Part shown: positions 38,736-50,589 of the stretch, piece after piece
How the letters are laid out: every line of letters begins with the position of its first letter
Position numbering within the stretch: position 1 is the stretch's first letter
Origin: Tanypteryx hageni
Lineage: Eukaryota > Arthropoda > Insecta > Odonata > Petaluridae
NCBI GenBank assembly: GCA_028673005.1
Contig: CM054116.1
Coordinates: 36,924,854 to 36,988,853 of the forward strand
DNA length: 64,000 bases
Direction: 5' to 3'
The notes under the pieces: generated by a model
The model's input: the letters and a program-made list of their open reading frames with translations, nothing else
What the model was told of the DNA's origin: nothing
Databases searched by the model: none
Translations under genes and position numbers: made by a program

Positions 38736-39519
38736 CTCTCTCGTATTAAAGCATTCAAAGCACGCACTCCTTACGCATATAGTATAAGGGTTGAAACGAC
38801 AATACATTCTCGAGGTTTAACGATGACACAGTCGGCAAGCAAACATATCGTTAAAAAGCTTAAAATTTTCAAATAAATTTGATTGAAACAGAACTTGAGC
38901 GATTTCGTATCGTAGGCAAAATGCGACGATAAGAATAAGAAACGTTGTTTATTTTTCTTTGGAATGGTGTAGGTCCGAAGATCATAGGTAAATTATTTCT
39001 AATTTTAATTAGCAAAAGAGTAAAAGCCTGTAAGTTAAGACGTAAAATCGATTTCTGATCTTATGGGAAATAGAAATTATCTATTGGAGTCGAACCCGGG
39101 TCTTTTTTTGGGAATTTGTTTCGTAAATTACTTTTACTACAAGAGACAAACATTCCTACCAAATTTCAATCTTCTACCTACTCGGAAAGTTTGTTAAAAA
39201 TAGCATTACAGTCAGTCAGTGGCTCGATCTGGTGGTGCGTGGTGGAAGTTGTTGCAGACGGAGTAAGAGAAATATAACGAGCGGAATTGAATTGAACATC
39301 AACGGGACTTTGTAGTGTGATTAAAATAAAACTTCTGAGGCGTGTGTGTAAAAACATATTTATATATATAGTAAATGTAATTGTTTTATTAATTAATAAA
39401 TTTCTGACAATCATTTGAATTCTCCCAGAAAATGAAGCGCTTGAAATTTATTATATTCTGGCATCAATATACGACTGATTTGCTGCTCTTTGGCTCCGTT
39501 ATTCTTCCTCGTTGTATGT

Positions 39520-40069
39520 TTAGTGAATAATAATATTCTTCAATTAGTAGCGTTGCAATCTATTAAGTTTTACATTGCGCGAAGCGAATAACACAATTCG
39601 TTCGTATATTTGAAGGCTTAATAGACGCTAATTTATCGTAGGCAACAATGAGTTTCGCCTTGGCAACACCCGGAAAGAGTACAAAATATTCATAAAATTT
39701 CGAAAAGAAATGCGTGTTTCTGACAACTTCTTTCGTGTAGCATCTAAACATCGCAAGAATAAGATATTTTATAGTTTTATCGGTCGAATAAAACAAAAAT
39801 GGAGAAATTCGGTTCATATTTACATATTTTAATGAATGAAGGAAATAAACCTTGCACCTTGAAAAATCGAAAATCTCGTGTAAACTTATGGGAAAATATA
39901 ATTGTCTCCCAGAGTCGAATCCGGGACTTTTTCCGGGATGTTTAATTTTTCTAGAGACCACCTCATGGGGGTTTAACGATTGTGAAAGTTTCAGCTCTTA
40001 ATTCCATTGGAAAATGTACAAAAATACCGGGACAGACAGACGGACATTTGAGAATTATTATATAAGGAT
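39520..40069 (+). mobile_element. Second copy of the ACTAGCGG-type repeat
   Basis: Direct-orientation homologue of 31644-32393, lacking its first ~100 bp and the palindromic insertion. Ends in GGACAGACAGACGGACATTTG and TTATATAAGGATG. It serves as the empty-site reference for 32150-32226. Confidence 0.6.
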
Positions 40070-40214
40070 GTTTGAAGTTTTTTTGAGGACATTTTCTGCG
40101 TTAGCTGCTCAAGTCTTTAATCTTTGGGCAAAAATGAAAAATAACATTTATTTAAATTTATTTTAATGAAATTACGCTTTGTATGCGCTAAAAAGGAAAT
40201 TTCGATCTAAAACT

Positions 40215-40470
40215 CGCATATTTGAATGTTAAAAATAGTTTTGGGCGTGTGAAAGTTGTGTAGCGTAATGTTTTACGGATAAATCTTCATTAATATTTCT
40301 TTGCCACACAATTATTTTTCCCAAATTTATTTTTACTTTCTGCAACATTCAATTATGTGACTTTCGTGTTTATTGTTTACTTTTTATTGGTTTCATTAAT
40401 TTTTTAACGTAATACTTAATTCGCGCATACCCATCATATCTGACGGACAATTGCGACAAACTAACATTTA
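40215..40470 (-). repeat. Right arm of a wide inverted repeat
   Basis: Inverted partner of 38455-38735 (see there). The segment just outside it, at about 40540-40580, repeats TTATTTTCTTTCGATTATCT in direct orientation with 38341. Confidence 0.5.
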
Positions 40471-43400
40471 ACGATATGCAATCTAAAATACCATTTACAC
40501 TGTCGTGTAACCACAGTAATTTAGCATCAATCGAAGCAATTATTTTCTTTCGATTATCTAAAATAAATATAAACATTTATGTTTCCTTGAGAATAATTAT
40601 TTAGGTCAAGCATGGGAAAAATTGGAATCTTCCTGCGTTCTAGCACATATAGTCACGGCCAATATTATGTCGAAAACTCGCTTGTTGGATTCGGAAAAGT
40701 CATCAGGATTCCGGCTCAGAAGGCTTCGTTTCTGGGCAAAGAAGGAAAATACACGGATAATGTGACCGAACAAGAAATATCGCGTCATTTCCGCAATCCT
40801 TTTAGTACTGCATAAAGATTAGAATAATAAGCCAAAGCTTATTGTTATTGGGGTTGAAGGCCTCCAAGCCCTCCGCAGGAAATCCGCTAGTGTTTTCACT
40901 AGATTATTAAAATAGACCTTTCTTTGCTTTTAGTTCTTCTTTTTTGAAAGTACTTTATTTCATCCGACTTTTAAGTGTTTGAAATTTATTTAAAATGGCC
41001 TGTGTTATAGAAAGTGAGCTATAAAATAATTGACCAAATTCTAATCTCTTCCCCTATTTTTGTCATCAAGAACGGTCTGAGGTAATAAACAACTTAATAG
41101 TTTTTCTATTTTTTTCGAGTCCTTCGATTATTTTTTTCTTATCACGCAATCTACGAGAGGCATAATTTACAGAAATATCGTGCGAACAAATTAAATAAAG
41201 CGGAAAAGATGGCCCCGATAAACTCCTTGACCTGACGACTCATTGTACTGACGTAGTTAATGCGGGTATTTTAAATAAAAGTTTAGAATATGCGATTTTT
41301 GTAATCCCGTACTGATCACGATTATGCAGCGTTCATCGGCGTGGGAGCTTTGAATCGTGAAAGTCTACTCCGTCGTATCCTATTAATCTAAATCACCATT
41401 TAGCGACTGGGAACATCTAGGTCGTAGCTGCTGTGCTTTTTTTCTCTACGAGAGCGTCGCCGATAACCGATGTCCATTTCGGCCCGTCTCATACTTCTCG
41501 GTGCGCTCTGCATGGGTGCTTTCGGAGTTCGTGAAGCAAGGAAATTAATAATAGGATATGTATGGTCATTATTCAATTTTAGTTCATTTCAGTCTAGTTT
41601 TCGTGGACGATTTTTATAAATGCGTAAAATAGTGATGTCGAAACTAGGCCTGTTAAATTGTGTGCGTATTTATTTGCGAATTAATGTTATTAAAAATACA
41701 TTTTGCTCGTAATTGATAAATTAAATAGTTCCAGTGGCCATAAGAAGTTCACTTCCCAACCTTTCTATGGCTGTTTTAGCTGCCCAGATTCATTATGCTT
41801 TTTAGAATTTGTATTTACTTCGTTATAAATACTTTTAAGGTGCATTTGCTATTTCTGACATCACTGTATTTGTTTAACTTTATCTAACTTTAAATCATGT
41901 TGTGGTGTAAAAGCTGCCTCGATTTAAGAGTTTTAAGTTTTTGTTTTCCATTCTTAAACTTGGGAACGTAATTATCGTACTCATTCCCTGGCAGCTCTAC
42001 CCTTACACTTGGCACGGTAGTAGTGCCGGGCCAAACGACTACCCAAATAGTCTACTATTTTAACCAGCGGTTAAATTTAAGCATCCCGTCTTCTAATTGG
42101 TTCAGGTTTTTGTATTTTTTATTTATTTTGCTGCCCACTTCCTTATATATTGTTGTGCAAATGTATAATTATATCCTACGCTTTTGTCAAGTAGTAGATT
42201 GTAATCTAAAGATAATTCCATTATTGCCCCCAACTCTTTTTATTTCGAAATATTTTTTATAACGAATTTTTAGCTATAAAACACCGTTAAGATAATTTAT
42301 CAGCGAACGACTAACTTCATTTTCATAGCACAGGACGGAATTATTGAGAAATATGTTGCGCTATTGTCATAATGTGGCCATAAACCAATACCTGTTTCGT
42401 ATTCTGGAAATACCTTGGGCGTGAGTGTTAACATGTATGCGGTTGGCGTTTTGCCACATCCGAAGTGTTACGAGATGAAATCGTGTCTCCTTTACTCCAG
42501 GCGACTTGCCGATGAGCTCATTGTAACGTATAAGATATATTCCCGGTGGGAGGGAAGAGGCCAGAGACAGACGCTGCTGTTTTATCATCGATCTGTGCAA
42601 CAGAGAAATCGAACTTAGCAGTCACCACCGACTTGCACTTGAGCTGCATCCTTCTACATACTGCGAAGTTCCCTCAAGAATTGAATTGATGTCGTGGTAG
42701 GGGAGATAAATCCACTCTCCCCTCTTCGTAGTCCTCCTTTCGCCGTCCTCAATGCAGACGGCGCCATGTGTTCAATCCGTTGACAATCGTTTCGGTGGGG
42801 CGTCTTTAGTTCGTCACGGCTGGATTTGCTGCAGGTGATGTCAATCATGTATACGTGGATGCGTTGCACGTTGTGGAGGGAGATGCCGAAACCTCTATTG
42901 GTTACGCTATGTTTTTACAGCTTTCCAATTTGAAAAAGTCACCGTCTTTATGTCTGTCCAAACTTTTGGTTTTTTTTTAGTCAGTCAAGTCGGTGCTTTT
43001 CGATTGGAGGATTGAGATAAAAAAACATTCTGCCTGGAACATCTCTCGTTAACTGCTTAAATGGCACCATCGATTTTTTTGCACTTGGTGCGTTGCTGTC
43101 GCCCTCGAGCTCGCGGATTTATGGCTATTTTGTATAAAATCGCGTAACAGCGTTAAATACCTCTTATTCCTCAACTTACTCCTACCTGTGAATAACCCCA
43201 ACTTAAATTTTAGTATTGTTTTTTTTATGGCCCTGGAAAGGTCCTAAATACATTAATACATTTATTTTTTAACAACCCCATATTCTATAATTAGTTAGTT
43301 TATTTTATTAGATTTAGTTACTTATTATATATAGTTTAGTCTTAGGGGAAAAAACAACTATTGCCCATGCTGTACAGAAGCTCTACCCAATTTAAAGCCA

Positions 43401-43979
43401 TTCTGCAAAAAAAGAAAGAAAAATAATAAATAACAATAATAATAATAAGAAATAAATAAAAATAAATTTTAAAAAATAATTAAAAAATAATAATATATAC
43501 AAAAAAATAACTGTAGCTAGTTGGTATCTTCTTGACTAAACTACCTTACTCATGTACATCCTTTTTTCTACTTTTTTCATGTTTATCGTATTGTATTTAT
43601 ATTTATAAGTAGTTATATTAATTTTAAGTTCATAAGCAAATCACAAAAACCGCAAGGTATTAAAATTATGTAATTGTAAGTAACAAACCCCCATTGTAAT
43701 TGAGCATTTTCTGACCGGCCGGGAACGTGGGTGTTACCACGAGGGACGGCCCACATTTGTGGTAAAAATACTTAGCAGACATTTAAGAAAGAGAGAGAGA
43801 GTAACTGGAAGTTTTTTTCTCTATGGTTCCTCGATCCAGCTTTTTGAATCAATATCATCATTTATAAATACATTATTTCGCAGCGAGATGAGATGCATAG
43901 ATTACTATATATGTTTTTCATTTATATATTCCGGAATTAATAATCGGAAGGTTTATGCGTAATGCGAAAACGCGGTGTG
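40471..43979. other. Non-coding stretch
   Basis: No gene recognised. A low-complexity A-rich AATAATAA tract lies at about 43400-43510. GC-richer patches at 41440-41530 and 42640-42880 have no identifiable content. Weak open frames only. Confidence 0.45.
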
Positions 43980-44810
43980 GTGAGATGAGCTCGAATCCAT
44001 GACGTATCGGTATTTATTATTTAATTGCTTTGCTGTCGTCCAGGAGTTAGAATGACAAAAAATCTAGCATTTGCCCATCGGTGGAGTGGGGGTGACGGGA
44101 AGCTCATGCAACGGGCAGAGATGTAAATAAGGGAGAAGGAGATCACGCTGAAATAATCCAGGCTATTGTGCGCGTATCGTCTAACGGGGATACTAAATTC
44201 ACGAGTCGGGATAAAAATTTCTTGCATTTATTCGTGGGACCAAACGAGTAATCTCGAACGAGGAAGCGAGCTCTGCTAAATGAGGGTTCCGGACATTAAT
44301 ATCGAAGGCTCCTCGTTTTTCGCTCGGATGGAATACTCCTTTGACGAGCGTCGTAGAAGGGTCTGCCTCCCGTCTGACTACCGTATGAACCCCCTCATGC
44401 TCTTCCCTCTCCTGCTTCCGTTTCCACGGCGGGCCATTCACCCACTCCTCGGTTCCCACTCGCCTTCGTTGGGAATTGTCGGAGGAACGATTTTATCCCG
44501 GAATCTACCTAGTAGCCGGATAGTGAGAGACCGTGTCCTCCGGCTTGAGGACCCCTCCTTAGGGAAAACGTTTGCTGTGAGAATGGAGCGGAATCGCCAT
44601 GGGAAATCTCTGCAAAAGAAAGGAAAACCCTTGCTCCATCGTCTTATTGGACGAGCTGTCGTTTATCGAACGAAAATGCCCGCCATTATAAGTCGATTGT
44701 TTAGAAATAAGTCGAAGTTTTATCTACCGAATCGCAGCGCGCCTGATGAGAATGTACAGGCGGTTGTGACTTATAGTATTGAAGTAAAAATTTTCGTAAT
44801 CTAATGGGGG
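43980..44810. promoter_or_regulatory. CpG-dense island containing a 174-codon open frame
   Basis: About 20 CpGs in 240 bp at 44281-44520, CT-rich around 44370-44480. A + strand open frame at 44280-44804 spans 174 codons, begins MRVPDIN, and is Arg/Pro/Leu/Ser-rich. I recognise no domain. It could be chance in stop-poor DNA or a lineage-specific or first exon. It is the last strong island before the CpG-poor domain that holds CLASP, so it is a candidate promoter region for that gene. Confidence 0.35.
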
Positions 44811-45386
44811 TTTTGTGGCGTTGTTGATTTACGGTAGGGATGGTGGTGGTTGTTAATGTATTCTGTTGGAATGTTATTCCGTTGTGTGATTTGAATTACC
44901 GTCCGAAATTTTCATGCGTGAGTTTCACCTGTTTGAGTTTTAGGCATTCATTACAGCTATCGATAACGATAATGAATTTATTTCCCCAAAAATTTGTAAG
45001 GGACCCATGGCTCCATATATTTATTATATTCTATTTATATGTAAGATTGAAAAATTAATTCAACGTAAAAATTGGACGTTGGAGGTCTGAAATGTATCCA
45101 CTCCCGTTTTCATTGTATCTCATTCTTTCGACCTTTTGAACAATTTTGTCTCCTTGTCAAAATTCTCTTATTTTACAAAAATTGCGCACAAGCCTAAAGT
45201 TAAGGACAATTTCTTCAGTGTTTCGAAGTAATTATCTTGCATTATTAATACTTTTGTTCCAAATACTCCTACAGATCCTGTAATAACCTCATAGCGTTCT
45301 TCTTATCATGAATTTGCCATTGATTTTGAAGTCGTTATTAATACCGACTTTGACTTTTCTGTTTTGGTTCTGTTATTTCCTTAGGG

Positions 45387-45719
45387 CCACTGGTGTCCAA
45401 CCTACGTCCCGCGGGCCGGATTCGCGAAAGATTTTCGTGCGTCCCGCGAAGTTATCATGAAAAGCAATACGAAAAATTTAACACACGAGTTCATACATTT
45501 CAATGAAAATTTTGACAATAAAACTTATTATTGAAATGTTAACCGTAAAAACATTATTTAGAATTGATTTTTACTTATATACCGCCTCAGAATATATAGG
45601 TAACTTTCAATTTTAACTCTAATCCGGCCCGCCGAAGAATTGGCAACTTCCAATGCGGCCCGCCGAAGGATTCGCAACCGCCGATGCGGCCCGCCATGTA
45701 AAAGAGTTGGGCACCACTG
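45387..45719. mobile_element. Non-autonomous hAT element
   Basis: Ends CCACTGGTGTCCAACCT and GTTGGGCACCACTG. The flanks CCTTAGGG / CCTTAAAC may be a decayed 8-bp duplication (first five bases shared). Contains CGCGGGCCGG on the left and repeated GCGGCCCGCC on the right. Confidence 0.65.
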
Positions 45720-45959
45720 CCTTAAACGATGAGAACAAAAATTTTCCTTATAAATTATTGAGTGTTAATCATTTCACTTTCCAACGAAATAAAGCATGTC
45801 ATTGCTATTTTTTGTTTTGATCATTCAGATTTAATTTTCCGTCATCATTTTTCTGAGCGAAGTGCATGATTGGGTCAGCTATGTACGATAAGTATTCTTT
45901 CGGTATAAACTTAAGATCTAAATTCACCTATTCGCCGTCAAACATCAATTTTCACTTCA

Positions 45960-46600
45960 GGAGCTGTCGCTCGCGTTACGCGTCGGTACACATTGCGCCG
46001 TAACAAGTAATTTGCGGAATCGGTGACGGTAATTGTAGGTGTTGTTGGAGATATTATCTCGAGAAGGGAGAGTTTGGGGCGGTAAAGCGCAATTTCGTGT
46101 TATTCCATTGCTATTTTGGCGTATTCTGTGCCGTCGAGGTCGTTGGCCACGGGCTTGAAGGTCCTGTCCCGTTTAGACGTTTTACGAGGGTTGATGGCCG
46201 GACGAAGATACCTGACGCTGCACTTGCCACCTTTTTCTTCATTTGGCGAGCTGGAATGTAGATGGTAATGGAAAGAAGTGTTGTAGAGAGAAGGCGGGAG
46301 GTCAAGATCGTTGTTTTACGTGCTTCCGTGACCCTATTGACGGGAATAACGATTTAGTTATTCTTCGTGGATCGATGTCGCCTCATATTCAATATATCGT
46401 CTTTTCAGGACCCAGTTCTCTCGTGAAGGTTAAAAGAGTTTATGCAAATACAGCGATCTAGACCAAGGATTCGTGCGCGACGCGTATATTAAAACATATT
46501 TTAGTCTTTTCCTTGCGTATCATAAAAATTTCGGTCTTTTGCGTAGTAACTGAAAATTGATTTGTCAGTTTTTCAGAATAAAAACTTTTCCCGGGACAAA
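45960..46600. promoter_or_regulatory. CpG-rich DNA just before a sharp CpG drop
   Basis: CpG-dense (for example 45966-46015 and 46470-46490), with no recognised exon. From about 46600 onward CpG becomes rare to the window end. Candidate 5' flank or first-intron start of the CLASP transcription unit; inference only. Confidence 0.3.
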
Positions 46601-48866
46601 GCAGCGCATTTGCATGCCATTTCATAGCTTTTGCAACAGACATAAGACCTATAACCATGAAAAACTTACATGTTGCTGCCACCTCCATTGCATATGGTTG
46701 CCGCTGATTAAATTAGCATATTTAATCCTTTCTGCCCTAATTGCCCAAAATCACCTGGTATGAAATTTGATTTTTGCTTCAAGGTGCGCAAATACACCCA
46801 TACATCATTGTCTCTCTATTTTGTCAAGCTTTCTTATACTTTGTGTTCACATAACTTTTTTAAATCTTACAAGTCTGGGGATAAGTTATATTTAAATTGA
46901 AACAACAGAAGGTGTGAATCTTGCAATTTATGAACTTCATATGCTAATTGACGTAACAGTCAGTTTTATAGGTAAATGATTTTACATTTATTTTCAATCT
47001 GCCTTTAATGCATTTATGTAAAATCTAAACAATTTGACAAGTTAAGCAGGAAATTTCAGTGGAACAGTACATTATTATTGCTCATCTGAACTGATTATAT
47101 ATTATTGTGATTTGGATTATATTATAAAAACTGGTTTTGTAATATTGTTTTTAGAATGTTTTTTGTTATTTAAATAGTATTATTTATTTTTATTTTGGTG
47201 TCCGTTTTTTTAAATTAAAAATGTCGATAAACAACCTTATACTGTAGTACATTTTAAACTTTGGAGTGAAGCAATTAATCTAGACTTTCTTAACCTTAAG
47301 GCAATGCTGGTGCAGTTATTCAATTTAACTTTGGTCCATAAAAACATTTTTATTTTACCATGAGTCCTGATTCCAGTATTAAATTTTGGATTTAATTATA
47401 ATTTAACTGGGGACTTAAGTTATAAGCCTTGTTAATGGTATTTTTAATTTAAAGGATCATTTACATAGTATTCATCACTTTCCAAAAGGGGCTGGTCACT
47501 TCCTTTAATTAAGCTCCCCATCCTCATTTCTGATATTATGCTGAAGTACCCCTTGGGTTGTCTCCATACCCTTTGTCTTCTTCCCACTGGGATATGGCCA
47601 ACTCCCACCCCCTTTTTCCTTCCAGTGCAATGTACAGTTCCTTTCCTTCCACTGCAGCTGATGTGGCATCACTGCTTCAGACCTCATCCTTATGGTTGGT
47701 GCTCCCATCAATACGCTTCTCTGACCTCAATCTTCCTCCCTTGTGTTCCACCCATCAGACCATCTTTGTCTCCTGCTGGGGTCTCCCTTCTTCACTCACT
47801 CCTCTGCATTCTACTACTCCATCAAACCATGTCCCCATTGTTCTGCCAAACTTCTCCAACTCCCTTCAGTTCTGGAGTGATGGGCTAATCACAGGAACTG
47901 GAAGGGGTGGAATTTCAGTAGAAGTTTTTTGTAGATTGGAATTTTTTTGTGGAGTCAACTTGTTGAAATGTTTTCGCTATCAATTATTTTTCATCTTTTG
48001 AGCTTAAAGCCTTAATTAGAATGCCTTACTTTTTGATGAATTTTTCATTTCAATTTCATTTCCTTAATTACTGGATACAGTTACGATGTGGGCACTTAAG
48101 ATGATAAATTTGCTTATTGCATCATTTTTCCATGCAGTGCCTTTGAAATTCTCCGAGATTATTTTTGTTGGTTGGGTTTTTACCTGCTGATACCTTTCAA
48201 TCAATTATATATATATATATATATATAATATGTATATAACCCTCACATAATTTTCTCATAAAATTTATTGTGCCTTTTATTTTTAATGTTTCTCAGAATT
48301 TCCTGCAGTAGAACTGCTGGCTTTCCACTAGTTATCTTAAAATTTAACACATTTCAAATTTGATAAGCTTGTTATTAGAAATAGATTTCACTGAAGTAAC
48401 TTGTATATTTTGTAATAAATGGTGATAAACATTGGTATAAGTTAATAAGCTAATGAAATGTAATTGTGAACAACAATGCACTAATGCAGTGGAAGAGCTA
48501 AAATTCAGCAAACCCTGCAGATGTCCGGAAAAGTATTTTCATCCTATTCTAAACTAATTTATTTATTTATTTATACAAAATATAATTGAATGAACTGTGC
48601 CATAAAAATATCTCAACCTTTTATCATAACTTATGTCATAGTGGCTAACATCCTGCACTGAAATTGAATTGAATGTTTGATAGAGCTTTTGGGATTTCTT
48701 TTCATTTTTTGTGATAATGGTTCCTCAGATTTTTTATAATTTGATTATTAAACATTTAAAAAACCTACAATAAAGGTGCTATAATGATTTACAGGCTCAA
48801 ATAAGTCTTGATAATAAATTCATCATTCTCATATGTTGTACTTAAAAACAATTTTCATTTTTATAG
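46601..48866. other. CpG-poor intron-like DNA
   Basis: Presumed CLASP intron upstream of the first visible exon. A CT-rich block at about 47505-47890 has only about one CpG, unlike the similar blocks upstream. Its open frames (116 and 147 codons, overlapping in different frames) are compositional. A TA repeat runs at 48205-48227. Confidence 0.5.
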
Positions 48867-48972
48867 GTGGTCCAGAATGGCTTGGAGGCAATTGGTTTCC
48901 TGATGGAAAAAATGAGACACGACTTCAGACCTTACATACCAACTGTTTTGCCACTCATAGCTGATAGATTGG
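48867..48972 (+). CDS. CLASP: CLASP exon: TOG1 domain, first part
   Basis: Internal coding exon of CLASP (CLIP-associating protein; fly Orbit/Mast/chromosome bows), which binds microtubule plus ends and promotes rescue and spindle or cortical microtubule stability. Translation begins VVQNGLEAIGF and ends ADRLG, matching the helical repeat of the N-terminal TOG domain in fly Orbit and human CLASP1 (the human stretch starts VVLLGMDILS and ends LIDRLG). A TTTTTATAG acceptor precedes the exon in phase 0, and the donor G|GTAAAT leaves phase 1. The 106 nt join in frame to the exon at 53583, giving ...RLGDSKD. The start at VV after a lysine codon is a boundary also expected from vertebrate CLASP. 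The preceding exon (N-terminal ~60-65 residues) was not found. Recognition is from remembered family sequences, not a search. Confidence 0.9.
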
Positions 48973-49080
48973 GTAAATATGAATAATTTGTGCTGGGATT
49001 CTTGCTATTCCAAAAAGTTCACGCATTTATATATGTTAAGAATTGTATTGCTGAAATTAGATAATATTTATTTTAATGTA

Positions 49081-50214
49081 CAGGTATACCTCGCAATACG
49101 CTCTGGTTGTGTTACAAAAAACCAGAGGGTATCGCAAATCAGCGTATTGTGAAACATTTTTACATAAAAGCAATACTATAAAAAGAAATGCGTTCCCAAA
49201 TGAATTAAAATCATGGATAAACACAAGAAATGTGTTCCTAAAAAGGTTCTTATTGTACGAAATCATGCTAAACGAATGCAAAAATCCCATTGAAAACCAT
49301 GTCAAAGGTAGGAGGGGAAAAGAGAGTGAGCATGATATATATTACATACGTGTTTTATACATTACTCTAAGTATCATCGAAGTATAAATAAAATACATTG
49401 GATATACAAAGACTTTCAATCCCTTAGATTGGTGACTTAAAATATCTTTACATACTATTTTCCCTACGGAAGGGCATTACCTAATTTTTAGGCAACGTCA
49501 CTACAGTATTAAATGTAAATTACACTGTGCCGCCAAACATATGAACTGGATGTAATATTTTGTTTTTTGATCCATATGTTGAGAAAATGCTGCATTTCTA
49601 TCATTGTTTCACTTCAGTTATGCCTCCCCAGCACAGTTGATGTTAAGGAAGTAGTCCCCCTAGCACACTTTTTAATTTTTCCAGCACTTCTGCAAATAGT
49701 TCCCACAGTTGATGGAGCTAGAGAAAGAGCGTGACCTATAGCTGAGTGCCCTTGTCCACTTTCAAAACGTTTTATTATATCCAATTTAATTAATTAATCA
49801 AGAGAAATACTTTGGTTTAATTTGCTTGCGAGATTTAAAACTTAGAAGGATAAAAACTCAAGCACAGATTCAGTGTTTCACCATCACAAGCTCAGACTGA
49901 AATCTGGCTGTAGTCTGCCGAAACACTACCTTGGACATAAAAAGAAATTATTTGATTACTTCTCCATTGCAATATTGTATACACATTAAATGAACATGAA
50001 AACAGTTTAAAAGTAGTTTGTATATAATGAAACAAAGTTGCTTTTCATTGCTTGTGTTGGAAGCTTTCCAATGGGCAGAGAAAGGCTCTTTGGTTTCTGG
50101 GTTTTGTATGAGCGTATGTCTGAATCAAGCAAGCGTATCGAGAGGTAGAGACAGAATGTCTAATGAGCATAAAACTGAAAATAGCATATCACAAAACAGA
50201 GCAAGGTATACCTG
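49081..50214. mobile_element. TA-flanked mariner/pogo-type element
   Basis: Left end CAGGTATACCTCGC and right end GAGCAAGGTATACCTG are inverted repeats over about 14 bp, each flanked by TA (49079-49080, 50215-50216), the Tc1/mariner/pogo target. No transposase is recognisable. The 103-codon open frame near the left end has no similarity I can name. Confidence 0.65.
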
Positions 50215-50320
50215 TATCTATGTGTCATACATTGGCGAAAATATTTGTTTAACGTGAAATTGGGAAGTTAAAGACAAAATTCAGTTAGATTCTAAAATAG
50301 GATAGCACCATTGTATAAGG

Positions 50321-50585
50321 CAGTGGTTCTCAAACTTTCAATTGTCACGGCCCCCTTGAATATCATGCGACCCTCTTTGAATTGTAAATAGTAAAAATAA
50401 GATACTTTATTTCAAATTTCTTCATTTTATGTAACTAATAATAACTTTTATCACATCATATTTCCTAAAATTCCCTGATAAAATTTTATTATTCGTGAAA
50501 ACTTTATTTTTCGACATTTCACCGTACATCCAAAATAATTTTGTGGCCCCCTGGGGGGCCGCAGCCCACAGTTTGATAAACACAG
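50321..50585. mobile_element. Non-autonomous hAT element
   Basis: 265 bp, ends CAGTGGTTCTCAAACT and AGTTTGATAAACACAG. Flanks GTATAAGG / GTGTAATG (8 bp, two mismatches). Contains GGCCCCCTTG on the left and GGCCCCCTGGGGGGCC on the right. The CAGTGGTTCTCAA end is widespread in hAT families. Confidence 0.8.
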
Positions 50586-50589
50586 GTGT

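Noticed and set aside
46100..46315. Minus-strand open frame of 71 codons without ATG, with a coding-like stretch containing TFKPVANDLDGTEYAK
   Set aside because: Length is within chance for this base composition, there is no start or clear acceptor, and I recognise no homologue.
47538..48001. Two overlapping open frames of 116 and 147 codons
   Set aside because: Same explanation: CT-rich block in different frames, no recognisable domain.
49076..49387. 103-codon open frame
   Set aside because: Begins at the end of a TA-flanked transposon and has no transposase motifs; probably incidental.
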